From Bugula neritina (taxonomy: Eukaryota > Bryozoa > Gymnolaemata > Cheilostomatida > Bugulidae), in NCBI GenBank assembly GCA_964035545.1, contig OZ037771.1:8108408-8172407 (forward strand): 64,000 nt of DNA, read 5' to 3'. The number at the start of each line of letters is the position of its first letter. The stretch's first letter is position 1. The notes under the pieces are model-generated. The model was given only the letters and a program-made list of their open reading frames with translations, did no database searches and was not told the DNA's origin. Shown piece after piece: positions 1 through 10,930 of this stretch. Both the position numbers and the translations under genes were made by a program.

Positions 1-660
1 TATATATATATATATATATACATGCCAAATATTTACTACAAAATTCAAAAATAGCATAAATTAAGTAGTATTACCGTGCTTATTTGCATCCAATTAACTA
101 GTCTTACATTTATAGCAACTGTAACGTATTTTGTGTATAATGGTTATTGCAAGCATTATTCAATTCATATTCACATTAAAATCACAACGAAGCTTGAACT
201 TTATAGCTTTGTATTTATGTGCATGATTGAGTTTTAATTTTTCTTTTAATCTTATGTGCATTAAAAATGTGTTTAAAAACTTTACCAATAAAAAAAATTA
301 AAAAAAATGTACACATAAAATAGAAAAAAAATAAAATAACAAAAGTGGCAAAATTTTTCCCTTATAACTTATATAAACTCGCGGTACCAATCTCGGCATA
401 ATGGCGCCCATATGATTCCGTAAGATTTGCTAATGGCAACACTCTTAATATACCACACTGGTTTCCTGATTTTAGGCCACGCTCACGCAACTAGATTTTA
501 TGTTTTAAATTAGTCGTTAGGAGTTTTTCTGAGTTGTTTTCTCCTGTTTACGTTTCCGCCACTTTTTCCGTTTTACGTTTACGCAGTTTACAAAAACCGT
601 ATTACTTCTGCAATCATTCATAACTACTCTTCATTATAACTACCTCAAAGGTATGCTAAC
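1..660. other. Non-coding flank with short TA microsatellite
   Basis: Positions 1-20 are a TA dinucleotide run. The rest is AT-rich sequence with no supportable exon. Bases 656-660 read CTAAC and are repeated at 10,741-10,745, which suggests they are one copy of the target duplication of the old LTR element that starts at 661. Confidence 0.5.
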
Positions 661-929
661 TGTTATAATGTCACATAGAGTTCACATCTTATTAGCTATA
701 ATTAGTAGATATATGACTTCTATGTGAATCATGCATTTCTTTATTATTGTCATAGTCAGCATCTATATATGATGCTTGTGTAGTTATTGCTAAAGAGTTG
801 GTTAGTTGCTAGATTCCAAAGTGATATTATCATTTTATATTCATAGTAGTTGTATCAAATAAATCAATACGTAATACATTACAAGTCAGCACCATCTTGT
901 CACACACCATCACGCATACCATTATAACA
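661..929 (+). repeat. 5' LTR of an old LTR retrotransposon
   Basis: This 269-bp block begins with TGTTATAATG and ends with its exact reverse complement CATTATAACA, the TG...CA inverted ends typical of LTRs. It is followed at once by TGG, as expected for a primer binding site, and 73 bases later by an ATG that opens a gag-like frame. CTAAC precedes it. The same CATTATAACA followed by CTAAC occurs at 10,731-10,745, probably the far end of the same element, but the roughly 100 bases before that end do not resemble this LTR. No complete 3' LTR copy is in the window, so the call rests on structure. Confidence 0.6.
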
Positions 930-947
930 TGGTCTCAGGATATTAGA
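930..947 (+). promoter_or_regulatory. Probable primer binding site of the old LTR element
   Basis: The sequence directly after the LTR starts TGGTCTCAGG. A TGG start next to the LTR is the complement of a tRNA CCA end. I do not recognise which tRNA would prime here. Confidence 0.35.
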
Positions 948-1001
948 ACCGCCTGCCAGGGGTATTTGGATATGTCTGTGACAGTAAGTAATAGATAAAC
1001 T

Positions 1002-3095
1002 ATGGCTGAAGGGGGGACAGAGCAATATTCCGAAGGCCCATTGTTCCGAAGGTGCATTAGTCCGAAGGTGCATTAGTCCGAAGGTGCATTAGTCCGAAAA
1101 TTAGTAGAATTATTAGAATTAAAATTATTTATTGAACATTTCAAAAAGTTGCTTTGAGCAGCAGGAAGATCTACAACATGGTTTTCAAATTTTAGTTTAG
1201 GTGAGGTTTTATTTGGCAGGACTGAATTATTATATACTAATAATGTTGCCCTTATCTACATATCTTGTGGAGTTATTTGGTTTGGTGTATGGTGTGCAGC
1301 TTTGGTTATTTAGTTTTAGAGTAGCGTCCAAGATGTTTATTTTTTTTTCTTCAATGCTTGTATTTACTGATATTAAGAATAATAGCATAGAATAATGCAG
1401 TTTAGCAGCTTACAGATAATTTTAGAGATTAAATGTGATATCAAATAATTAACTGCCAAGCCAGAAATTTGCTATTTCATTCAATACCAATAATTTTTTG
1501 ACGCCAACTTCAAATGCAAACTATTTTTTATAAACTATGAGGTAAACTTTTACCAAGCTTATCATAAATACAGTATAGTAGACCCAAAATGTTTGCTTGG
1601 CTTTAATATTTTTACTTAAGTTTTTTAGTTAATAGTTAACATATGAAGGGCCTATATAAGCTGACTGACTGTAGCTAGGATAGAATTGCAGTCCCTATAG
1701 CCATTGAACTGGATATTTTGAGTTCATTGCCTATAGCTGTCGTTTTTATATGAACTGTGAAATAAAAATACTTATTAAATCATCCTTGCACAACACTTCA
1801 TACTTCAACACTTACAGATGAGGAGAAACTAATGCATAAATTACCAATTACAGGCTTGCTAGCTGACAGGCTAGTGAATAGCTTGCTGTGTACTTAGTTT
1901 ATGGAGCAGCCACAATGGAATGTTGATAGATGGTGCAGCCTTTAATTGAGGCAGGGTCATAGCGTAATCTCAGGCTAAAAAATTATAAGTAGGCCACATG
2001 CATGCCACCCACAGCTAGCAATAAGATAGCAAGATTGTGAGTGAAATTTATAATATTCTCAGTGATATAATACTATCTCTACTAATTTTCGGACTAATGC
2101 ACCTTCGGACCAATGCACTTTCGGAATAATGGACCTTCGGAGCAATGGGCCTTCGGAATATTGACTAGTCACCTTTACACCGGCTGAAGGAGGTGCTCTA
2201 AGGCCTCCATCAAACTTTCCATTAGCAAATTCGTCACAGAATCCAAATGACGCAAGTCAAAACTGGCTGGCATGGCTCGAACAGTTAGACTTTTATATGC
2301 TTACTGCCGAGAAGAACTCTAAGCCAGAAAAGGCTCAAGTAGCAACTCTGTTGACTATTCTGGGGGCCCAGGAACAGGAGCTGTTCAGAACATTCGATTT
2401 GTCGGAGGAAAACAAAGAAAAAATTGCTGAAGTCAAAGGCGCTTTCAGTAGATACTTTGCTCGGAAAATCAAAGAATTTGAGAGGTACAAATCATATAGC
2501 AGGATACAACAGACAGGTGAGCCACTCGACAAGTTCCCATCATCGCTGCGAAACCTAGTCGCAACTTGTAACTTTCATGCAGAGGAGAGAGACAAAGCTC
2601 TGCATGATAGAATAGTTTTCGGTATTCATTCTGAGGCAATACCGAAGAGCTATTTAATGTCACAGAAGATTTAACACTAGAGAGGTGTATAGCTATCTGC
2701 CAACGTTGGGAAGCAACAAAGCAGTATCTTGAAATTTCAATGCATCAAGTGTTGATGCTGGATTCAAAGCTCACGCAGTCAATGACCAAGTCAAAGCCAA
2801 GTATAATTATCAGTCATCACGTCCCACTCAACATCCAAGAAGTACAGCACAGCCTACGTCCAAGCCTATAACGAACTGCAAATATTGTGCAGGCACACAT
2901 CAACCACCACGCAAACGCCCTGCATACGATAAACAATGCAATAGCTGTGGTCGTAAAGGACATTATGCAAAGGTATGTCTATCAAAGAAGGACAGCACGG
3001 TGGCAAACAAACCGAAAGTACATGAAGTAACTGCAGAAAATCCGGATGTAGTATACACATTACATAATGCTGCTACAAATCAGAAGGAGTGGTAT
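1002..3095 (+). pseudogene. Broken gag of the old LTR retrotransposon
   Basis: The frame opens at ATG 1002, is interrupted by the 1,013-2,181 transposon, and resumes at about 2,191 without a shift once that element and one 9-bp duplication are discounted. An open stretch runs to 2,674. A frameshift near 2,645 moves coding to another frame, and a second shift near 2,860 moves it again. The last part contains two zinc-binding clusters, a CxxC-x..H type and a classic CCHC knuckle (CNSCGRKGHYAKVC) near 2,936-2,977. The frame is cut at 3,095 by insertion of the Gypsy element. Gag coats retrotransposon RNA. No pol follows, so the element is dead. Family recognition (Gypsy-type gag) is by resemblance only. 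Confidence 0.7.
1013..2181. mobile_element. Non-autonomous DNA transposon, 9-bp target duplication, CCGAAGG subterminal repeats
   Basis: GGCTGAAGG at 1,004-1,012 is repeated exactly at 2,182-2,190. The element between starts GGGG and ends CACC. Its inverted ends share CAATATTCCGAAGGCCCATT and continue with 16-18-bp tandem motifs of the form TCCGAAGGTGCATTAG, three or four at each end in opposite orientation (about 1,027-1,100 and 2,085-2,160). The inside is AT-rich and holds no transposase; the 64-codon ORF at 1,201-1,395 looks accidental. Removing the element and one duplication restores the interrupted gag frame, which confirms the boundaries. The superfamily is uncertain; a 9-bp duplication fits Mutator-like elements best. 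Confidence 0.75.
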
Positions 3096-3503
3096 TGTAG
3101 TGAATTTTGCCAGTTCACTATTATTATGTGTGGGTCGACTTAATCAAAGCCACTGCACCAGGTTGTTTACGATAAGATACTTTATTATTTACACAAATAA
3201 AAGAAGGTTATTTACTGCTAGCATGAATAGAAAACGATTACATAATTAGTGAGCTTTAATACACAACTACTCTGAATGAAGTCCCAAGCTGCTCTGCCGG
3301 CTAGCTACTCAGCGCACTGCAACTACGAGTAGCTAGCTCCACCTGCTATCAATTAGTGTGACTGTCCTGATTGGTGGTTACTAGTGGTGCCACTGCTGTC
3401 CATAGCTACAATCCGACAGGGTCAAACTCACAATATAATAAACAATATAAAGTGAACCTTTTCGATTAATACAATAATAATTTCACCACTAAAATCTATC
3501 ACA
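3096..3503 (-). repeat. 3' LTR of the Gypsy element
   Basis: Same 408-bp length and TG...CA ends as the copy at 10,227-10,634. On the minus strand an AATAAA lies near 3,180-3,190 and could serve for polyadenylation. The GTAT duplication lies just outside at 3,092-3,095. Confidence 0.92.
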
Positions 3504-4775
3504 CTCGCCACACCTATCGAAAAGTACACTCTACGATTGATGCTTGTATGACACATAATCTCAAAAAAATAAAAGGAAATAAAAGTAAAATAAAATAAAA
3601 GATCAAAACAACACAGGAATGAGAGAACACAAAATATGTGTGCCAAATGATGTCCATGTTGTAACACGATCGATCCGGGTCCGTCACAGGGTAGGGGGGG
3701 TCTCTCACCAAATAATGTAGGGTAGCATGAACTTAGGGAGAAGGAGATGTACTGCTTCACACTCGTCTAGTCGAAGCCAAGCGATGGGGGTCGAGGAGTC
3801 CCCAGAAGAATCAAGCGTGGCAAAGGAGTCTCTCCCAAAGGGGGGAGAGAAGGAAAAGGGGGTTGGAGAGTACGAAGGAATCTCCCCAAAGGGGGGGAGA
3901 TGGAGGGGGGTTGACTGGTCTCTTCACTACCAACGTCTACCTCGTCGCCGTCGAATTCCCAAAAGGAGGAAAGGAAAGACTTCTTCATCTTAACTTCTAT
4001 TTTTACTTTTAACTTCATGTAGGAATCTTTAATATTACTTCTTCTTCTTATTATTATTTTATACGGTTTTATTATTAGGATGTAGCCACAGGAGAGAAAA
4101 GAGAGGAGCTACTCTGTCTATACCGGAACGTGATCACCAGAGGAGGAGAGGGAAGAACTACTGTGTCAGTTGTCTCTGGCACTTCTGTTATGACAACCAT
4201 CAGCACCGCTGTCATGTAGCTACAGGAATCGAGTCAAGCAGCCAGCATCTAGTCGAAAGTGGAGATGAATGATGTGACTGCGCTATGCCAGGAGAAGGAA
4301 TTTGGCCCCGCCATTCCAGTCTCACCTGCAACAGAATGCCAGCAACTGTTGAAGGGGTTTGCACCTGTCAGTACGACACCTCAACTGAGTCTCGCAATCA
4401 CTAACCACTGATTAATAATTAAATCATGTGGTCGACCGCCCCACTCAAGTCGTCAGTGAATCACCTGACTTGGGAAATCAACTTTATCGTTATGATAAAG
4501 CGAGACTGATTTAGGCTACCAGCTTGAATTCTACTTAAGTAATAGAATTATACTAGTAGACTTACCATAAGACAGCCCTGACTTTAGTCTGCTGCCCACT
4601 TAGGCTACGTAGTGCGCCAGCCTGCCAAGTACGTGCGTGCACGTTGGCAGTTGAATCAGAAAAGAACGCTTTTCGCAGTGAAAGTGATTGTATAATGCCC
4701 CTTTCACTAGCAAGCTGACTTCGCTCTTTTCTTACCCCCGGTGGTGTTTTGTGTCACACCACTGGGGTAGGCAAC
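3504..4775 (-). other. 3' untranslated part of the Gypsy element
   Basis: Between the pol stop and the 3' LTR. It holds G-rich plus-strand runs at about 3,690-3,700 and 3,838-3,920 (polypurine or polypyrimidine depending on strand) but no third gene: the open frames here are short, on both strands, and of biased composition. There is no env-like ORF. Confidence 0.6.
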
Positions 4776-7700
4776 TCACAATTGCGTCTCCTTATATCTT
4801 GGAAATGCAACTCTCAATTGCTCGTCCCCCCAGATTTCTTTTATGATAGCTGATGGATGTTTTTCCACTGCATCACACAAGAAATCTTTTAAATAAGATG
4901 GAGGCGCCCTAGTGCGTTGCCTACGCTCCAACTGCACTGGGGAATTTGCTACGACTGGCGACTCTTCCACCAGGGGTGGTGTCGCCAGTACGGGGGGGTC
5001 CACCAGTACGGGTGGTCCTCCCCCAGCTGCCTCTTCCTCATGATTTTGAGGAATTTCCATCTCATCCGGGACGATGGGCCTGTCGACCGGCTCCACAGGT
5101 GGTGGGGCCGGCTCCGACAGGTCTTCAGGTGTGTCGACCTCCTCTTGCTGGGGTGGAGGAGGCTGGGGCTGGTCGGCCGACGCATCAGCCGCCCCGTCCT
5201 GGTCTGGCATTATCTCCTCAATCTCTCGATACGCCATGGGTCGCCCCCTCATAGGAGGGCGCCTAGCTGGCTCTAAGAGAGGAGGTGCTTGACCTGCCGT
5301 CTCAGGACTTGCCCAGTGAGGTTTTAGCCGTGCCTCGTTCTGGATCGACACTTGTCCAGACCGTTCCACTTTGTATGTATGGTTTGGCATTACCTCAAAT
5401 ACGCAGTAGGGACCTACGAACTTCGGCTGCAACTTGGCTGCCTGTCCGCGCCTGCGGCGATGACTGGTCATCCAGACCCAGTCCCCCACCTTGTATAAAA
5501 GTGGGTCGTCAGAGTCACCACTCTTGACCTGCCACTGCTGCTCACGTAGCACCTCGTGAGCTGTCCCCATGCGTTTTACGAGCTTGTCCACGTAGTCGTG
5601 GACATTGCTCTCGGGAGTCGGAACATGATAGGTTACGTGCTCAGGAACCCTTGTTTCTCTCCCCAGCATGAGAAAATTAGGGGTCTCCAGTGTACTGGAG
5701 TGAGGGGTACTACAGTACGCTCGCATGATTTGCGGCAACACCAAGTTCCACTCTTCCTGGCTCCTACCGATAAGCAGGCTTCTCAGAGAGTCCCCTAGCA
5801 TTCGGTTGTTCCGCTCCACAACCCCGTTCCCTTGCGGGTGATACGGGGTCGTCCGACTCTGGTTTACCCCCCACACTTTACAGAGATTGCTCATGAGTTG
5901 CGACTGAAACTGGGCGCCTTGGTCAGAGTGTATCTGCTCCGGCAAGCCGAAATAGCAGAACACCTGCTGATCCAAGGCTCTGGCCACCGAGGGGGCCGAC
6001 GCATCTGGGATAGCCAGTGCATCAGCCCACCGCGTGAAATGGTCAGTTAATACCAGTATCCAGTTATTACCTCTCGCTGTTGTGGGCATGGGGCCTACCA
6101 GATCGACAGCAACCACCTGCCACGGACGACCGGCATGGAGGCGACGCCTCCCTGCGGTCTCAGTGGGGCGGCCATGCTTGCTAGCTTGGCACACCTTGCA
6201 CTTCCGCACCCGGAGTCGGACATCCCGGGTCATACCGGGCCAAAACCACTGGAGTTGAAGACACCTGATCACCCGGCTAGCTCCTGCGTGAGCTTGCTTA
6301 TGGGTGTCCCAGATCAACTCCCGCCTCAGAGCTGACGGGCAGACTACCCTCTCTCGTTCACTGCGATTGGTGCCGGCTGCCAACGTGATCGTTAGCAGCC
6401 CATCGCTGTTGAACCTGAGGGAGTCCCAGCGGTCACAGAAGTACTTAAACTCAGTACTCTTCACTCGCTGTTTGGCCTCACTCGGCCGCCGTCCCTCCTT
6501 CTTGGCCCGGACTAGGTCAGCTACCACTTCTGGTAGCGTAGACTGGAGCCGACATAGCTCTCTGACGTTCCGAAGCAACGTGGGGTTTGCGTGAAGGTTG
6601 TTAACAGCTTTGTTGGGCGATTCGGACAGGAGTTGCCCTTCTTCCCAGCTGTACACACCCGCTTTCCCCAACTGCGCTTCGACGTCCGAGCGAGGGGGTC
6701 CACCATCCCTGCGCTCGATATTCTGGCATTGCTTACACCCATCTGCCTGGCGGCGGCTGAGTCCATCTGCATTACCGTGTTTCTTACCGGGTCGATGCTC
6801 GATCCGATAAGAAAACTCTGCCAGGATCTCTAGCCAGCGCGCCACTTGGCTTGATGGTTCTGCCCGTCGACACAGCCATATCAGGGACGCATGATCCGTC
6901 CGAAGCCGGAATGTGCGCCCATATAGATATGGTCTAAAGTGTTTGACCGTCTTGACTACTGCCAAGAGTTCCCTCCTGGTTGTACAGTAGTTCTTCTCAG
7001 GCGCCGACAGGGCCTTGCTATAGTAAGCCACCACCACCTCGCGACCATCTTGGACCTGCGATAGCACAGCCCCCACATTATGGTTACTGGCATCAGTATC
7101 CAAAATGTACTCCTTCGCAGGGTCAGGATACGCCAAGATGGGTGCTTCCACCAGGCGATCCTTCAGGTGGTCAAATGCCTTCTGCTCAGCCTGCGTCCAC
7201 TGCCATCGCACCCCCTTTGCGGTCAGCTGATTTAACGGCTGTGCAATTCCGGCGAAGTCTGGTATGTACTGACGATAGTACCCTACCAGCCCCAGGAACG
7301 CCCGCAATTCAGAGAGGTCGACAGGAACGGCCCAGTCCCTCACAGCCCGTACCTTCTCGGGGTCGGTGGCGACCCCGTCTCGACCAACTACATGGCCCAG
7401 GTACTTGACCTCGAGTTGCAGTAATGCACACTTCGAGGGTTTTAGCTTCAGGCTAGCAGCTCGGAGTCTGTCGAACACCTCCCTGAGTCGACTGACATGT
7501 GTGTCGAAGTCGGGGGAGATGACGATGACATCATCGAGATAGATGAGCAAGGTCTTCCAGTGCAGTCCACTCAGGACCTGCTCCATGAGTCGCTGGAAGG
7601 TGGCTGGTGCGGACGTAAGTCCGAATGGCAACACCTTCCATTTCCAGAGCCCATCCCGCGTTATAAACGCGGCCTTGTCCTGTGTTTCAGGACTCAGGGG

Positions 7701-9350
7701 CACCTGCCAATACCCGCTTAGCAAGTCCAACGTGCTGAAGAACTTGCTACCAGCTAAGGCATCGAGCGACTCATCGATCCTCGGGAGAGGGTAAGCGTCC
7801 TGGATGGTCACGCTGTTCAGCCTGCGATAGTCAACGCAAAACCCCCAGCTACCATCCTTTTTCCGAACCAGGACGACTGGAGAACTCCAGGCCCCATGGC
7901 CTGGCTCAATCAGGTCCCGGTTCAGAAGGTCTTGCACCTGACGGCTCACTTCTCTCTCCTTCTCAGGACCTAACCGGCGGGTCGGCTGCCGAATCGGCAC
8001 CGTCCCCGCCGCCAGGGGTATCTCATGACAGACAGTCTCAGTCAGACCCATGTCATGGTCGCCGCAACTAAACACGTCCTTGTACTCAGAGAGTAGCCGC
8101 GCCATCTCCAGGCGTTCTCGCTTGCTCTCACAGCCATCACAGGCATCCTCGTACAACTCTGCTACGTGTTCAGGCACCGGCCCCCTGCCGTCTCTAGTGG
8201 GTACTCCCCGGGCGTTGTCCGCTGTCTCCAGCGCGGGCCCTACATCCTCCTCTTGCACGGAGTGGAACTTCCCTACTAGAGACCCAGCCGGTAATTCTAC
8301 CGGCTCCGTGAAAGGGTTTACGCACTGGACCAGGAACTCCCCCCGCTCATCCAGTCTATTCAGACTGTTAGCGAGCTGGACGCCCCCCAGTGCACCTTCC
8401 ACCACTCCGAGCTCGGAGATTTCCCTACAGTTCACTCTGCAGCGAACTGTAGCCCGGGAGCGCCCAGGTACAGTACAGCGCTGTACCACCTGCACTCCCC
8501 CCACCAAGGGTCGGCCAAATCGGTCGACACAGGCCAGCTCACGCCCCGCCATCACTACTGCCGACTTGCTAAAGTCTATGTAGCACCTGTGTCGTTTCAG
8601 AAATGGCATGCCCAAGATGGCATCCTCCTTGAGTTGACTGACGATGAAGGTCTCACTGATCATCTGATCACGGACTCTACCAGTCAACTGGATTACCCCA
8701 TAGAAAGGAATACACGACCCGTCCGCCAACGTGCCGTGCTCCCCTTCATATGGTTCTAGGCTAACCCTGTCCCTGGCACTGAGAGTGTCGAAGAGACGTC
8801 AACTCAGTAGATTTGTGGTGCACCCAGTATCCAACAGGAATGTGGCAGCTTTACCAGCAGTTTTGCCGGGGAGGAAATAGCTGCTTCCATATGGCTGAGC
8901 GCTCACTGAGCGGTTTGTCTCTTGAGGCGACACCTCATGTGCATGGAGTTGGGGATGCACCTGTGCTTTTCGGTTGCGAGGGGGTCGTCGACGTTGCATG
9001 GGCGGGCAGGGTACGTCTCGGTCTCGCTCACACACGGGCGGCCGAGTGAATTCTCGGACTGATGCTCGTGTGGGCGACCGAGGAAAATCCCTGTTGTGCT
9101 CCCATTCGTCGTTCACTCCCTCATCAAGCAAACCTTCAAAGCGGTTTTTGAGTGCCCAAGCCGGAGGTATTGGTGGGCCTTGCGGCCGACTCACTCTCCT
9201 TGGGGCTTGCCACTCTGGCGAAGGCGGCCTCCTCACCCGGTGGGGTGGGGGCCGTAGCCTCTGCCTTGGGGGGTTAAACTGGGGCCCACGGTAGGCGGAA
9301 GTTACCATGGGCCGTCGCTGTTTAACCGCCTCCCACTGCCGCGGGGGCAA
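4776..9350 (-). pseudogene. Gypsy pol polyprotein with one in-frame TGA
   Basis: Pol makes the DNA copy of the element and integrates it. The frame runs 9,350 to 4,776 with one TGA at 8,799-8,801, just after the protease active site DTG. The long part after it (ATG 8,729, 1,317 codons) shows, in order: rest of protease; reverse transcriptase with VDYRRLN near residue 300, LPFGL near 367 and YLDD at 397-400; RNase H (ILDTDAS near 542, TDHASL); integrase with an H-H-C-C zinc site, then the D,D,E core ending in NGVVERN; a GPY/F module (FVGPYCVFE); and a proline- and acid-rich tail without chromodomain. It overlaps gag by 49 bases in another frame, so a frameshift would be needed for Gag-Pol. The TGA sits where an arginine codon would fit. 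Confidence 0.92.
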
Positions 9351-10171
9351 CTTCGTAGGAAGTGCCCACCACTACCACAGCCCCAGCATACGGGGCCGCG
9401 CCTGTCGTCGACAGCTACCGACGACCTCTTGGGTCTCTCGGCTGTTGCCTGCTGGCGCAGTTGCCTGATCTCGGCTAGCAGTTCTCGAATCAAGCTCGTG
9501 GTTAAGCTAGATTCGTCTGCTGCTGCCGCTGCGACCTGTACAGCTCTCTTCGCTGGCGACGTCGACACGTCGTCTGCCCCGACCTGCTGTACTGTCGCAC
9601 CAGGTCGACTTGCACTGTCGGCTTGGAAATAGGCATTCCCAAGCCTTAGAGCTCTATCCATAGTCTCAACTTCGGCCACCAGCAGATGCTGTTTCAGACC
9701 GAGGTTGTTAATAGACTGGAGGAATGCATCCAGTGCTAGGCTCTGTCAACTGTCGGCAGGCAAGTCGCTGTAAGCAACTTGTGCCAGTCGTTCGACTACG
9801 GTAGCGTGCTCTCGCAGATTGGTCTTAGGATTTCTCCTAAGACTCTGCAGTTGCACGCGAGCATCTCGAGCGGTTAATCTAAACCGGGCTCGTAGTGCTT
9901 CAAATATGTCACCGACATTCTGGCTTATCCCATAGGGTTTAGCCGGCCCTGTCAGACACAACCGCAGCTGGATCAGAGTAACCCTGTTCGGCCATCCGCA
10001 GATGTCCGCCACATCACTAAACTCAGTGATGAATTGCTCCACATCTTCTTCTCCTGAGAAGATGGGAGCCCGCAAGTGGTACCTGTCCATAGGCAGCGCT
10101 GGGCCGCCTATGTGATCCTTCTCTATTGCTGCTGGCTCCTGTCGGGGCGCGTCGACGACTTTGTCGGCCAT
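9302..10171 (-). pseudogene. Gypsy gag with one in-frame TGA
   Basis: The frame runs from ATG 10,171 to TAA at 9,302-9,304, 290 codons, a normal size for Ty3/Gypsy Gag, with one TGA at 9,746-9,748. The N-terminal half is a capsid-like region. The C-terminal part has a single CCHC zinc knuckle, CWGCGSGGHFLRSC, for RNA binding. Frames on both sides of the TGA are the same, so the break is a point mutation and not an indel. The downstream pol ORF starts in a different frame at 9,350. Both TGA codons of the element follow AGT and precede C. Confidence 0.88.
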
Positions 10172-10206
10172 CTTACTCCCTGGCTAGGGGCATTTGTATT
10201 AAGTGG

Positions 10207-10225
10207 AATCCCACTGCTGCCACCA
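10207..10225 (-). promoter_or_regulatory. Primer binding site, tRNA-Leu type
   Basis: One base inside the 5' LTR. The plus strand reads AATCCCACTGCTGCCACCA, which resembles the 3' end of animal tRNA-Leu, whose T-loop and acceptor end read AATCCCACCGCTGCCACCA, so the minus strand can pair with that tRNA to start reverse transcription. Confidence 0.75.
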
Positions 10226-10226
10226 G

Positions 10227-10634
10227 TGTAGTGAATTTTGCCAGTTCACTATTATTATGTGTGGGTCTACTTAATCAAAGCCACTGCACCAGGTTGTTTA
10301 CGATAAGATACTTTATTATTTACACAAATACAAGAAGGTTATTTACTGCTAACATGAATAGAAAACGATTACATAATTAGTGAGCTTTAATACACAACTA
10401 CTCTAAATGAAGTCCCAAGCTGCTCTGCCGGCTAGCTACTCAGCGCACTGCAACTACGAGTAGCTAGCTCCACCTGCTGTTAATTAGTGTGACTGTCCTG
10501 ATTGGTGGTTACTAGTGGTGCCACTGCTGTCCATAGTTGCACTCCGACAGTGTCGAACTCACAAGATAATAAACAATATAGAGTAAACCTTTTCGATTAA
10601 TATAATAAGAATTGCATTACTAAAATCTATCACA
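10227..10634 (-). repeat. 5' LTR of the Gypsy element
   Basis: Direct repeat of 3,096-3,503 with the same length. GTAT follows at 10,635-10,638, matching the bases before the other LTR. Confidence 0.92.
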
Positions 10635-10638
10635 GTAT

Positions 10639-10745
10639 TCTAACTAAATAAACTCTTGGCAATTATAAATCTGGCGAAGTGGCTTTCAATAAAGAAACCC
10701 GTTGTTTGCTAGTGAAACACAAATTCGCTACATTATAACACTAAC
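10639..10745 (+). other. Possible far end of the old LTR element
   Basis: The block ends CATTATAACA at 10,731-10,740 followed by CTAAC, mirroring CTAAC-TGTTATAATG at 656-670. This is what the two outer ends of one inserted element would look like. The bases before the end are not similar to the 661-929 LTR except for the last 15 or so, so it may be a recombined or related LTR. It is also possible that the match is chance. Confidence 0.4.
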
Positions 10746-10930
10746 TAATTTTATAGATGTATAGTCTTTTTCAAGTTTTGCTTAAATCAATTTTCAAATT
10801 TAAATGAAAATCACTCCACCATATTTTCCCTCTATTTAATTTGTTATGATAGATGATTTGACAACCACCTCCTTGCTATTTGTTATGGAAACCAACTTAT
10901 TTCATAGGTTTCAAATCTTTCTAACATAAG

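Larger units (their letters stand above)
3096..10634 (-). mobile_element. Ty3/Gypsy LTR retrotransposon, nearly full length, 7.5 kb
   Basis: Two direct 408-bp LTRs (3,096-3,503 and 10,227-10,634) bound the element, both TG...CA, flanked by GTAT at 3,092-3,095 and 10,635-10,638. In minus orientation the order is 5' LTR, tRNA-Leu-type primer site, gag with CCHC knuckle, protease, reverse transcriptase, RNase H, integrase, long 3' untranslated part, 3' LTR. RT before integrase defines Ty3/Gypsy. By eye the LTRs differ at about 18 positions (roughly 95-96 percent identity), so it is young but not new. It is inserted in the gag of the older element. One TGA in gag and one in pol make this copy defective as written. 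Confidence 0.93.

Noticed and set aside
3727-4018. Overlapping ORFs on both strands at 3,727-4,018 as a third Gypsy gene
   Set aside because: Composition-driven (G- and R-rich or P- and S-rich), short, with no known domain.
4917-9632. Many plus-strand ORFs of 60-177 codons
   Set aside because: They are antisense shadows of the Gypsy gag-pol frames and have no motifs of their own.
10207-10225. tRNA gene 3' end
   Set aside because: It matches a tRNA-Leu end, but no cloverleaf precedes it. Its position next to the LTR shows it is a primer binding site.
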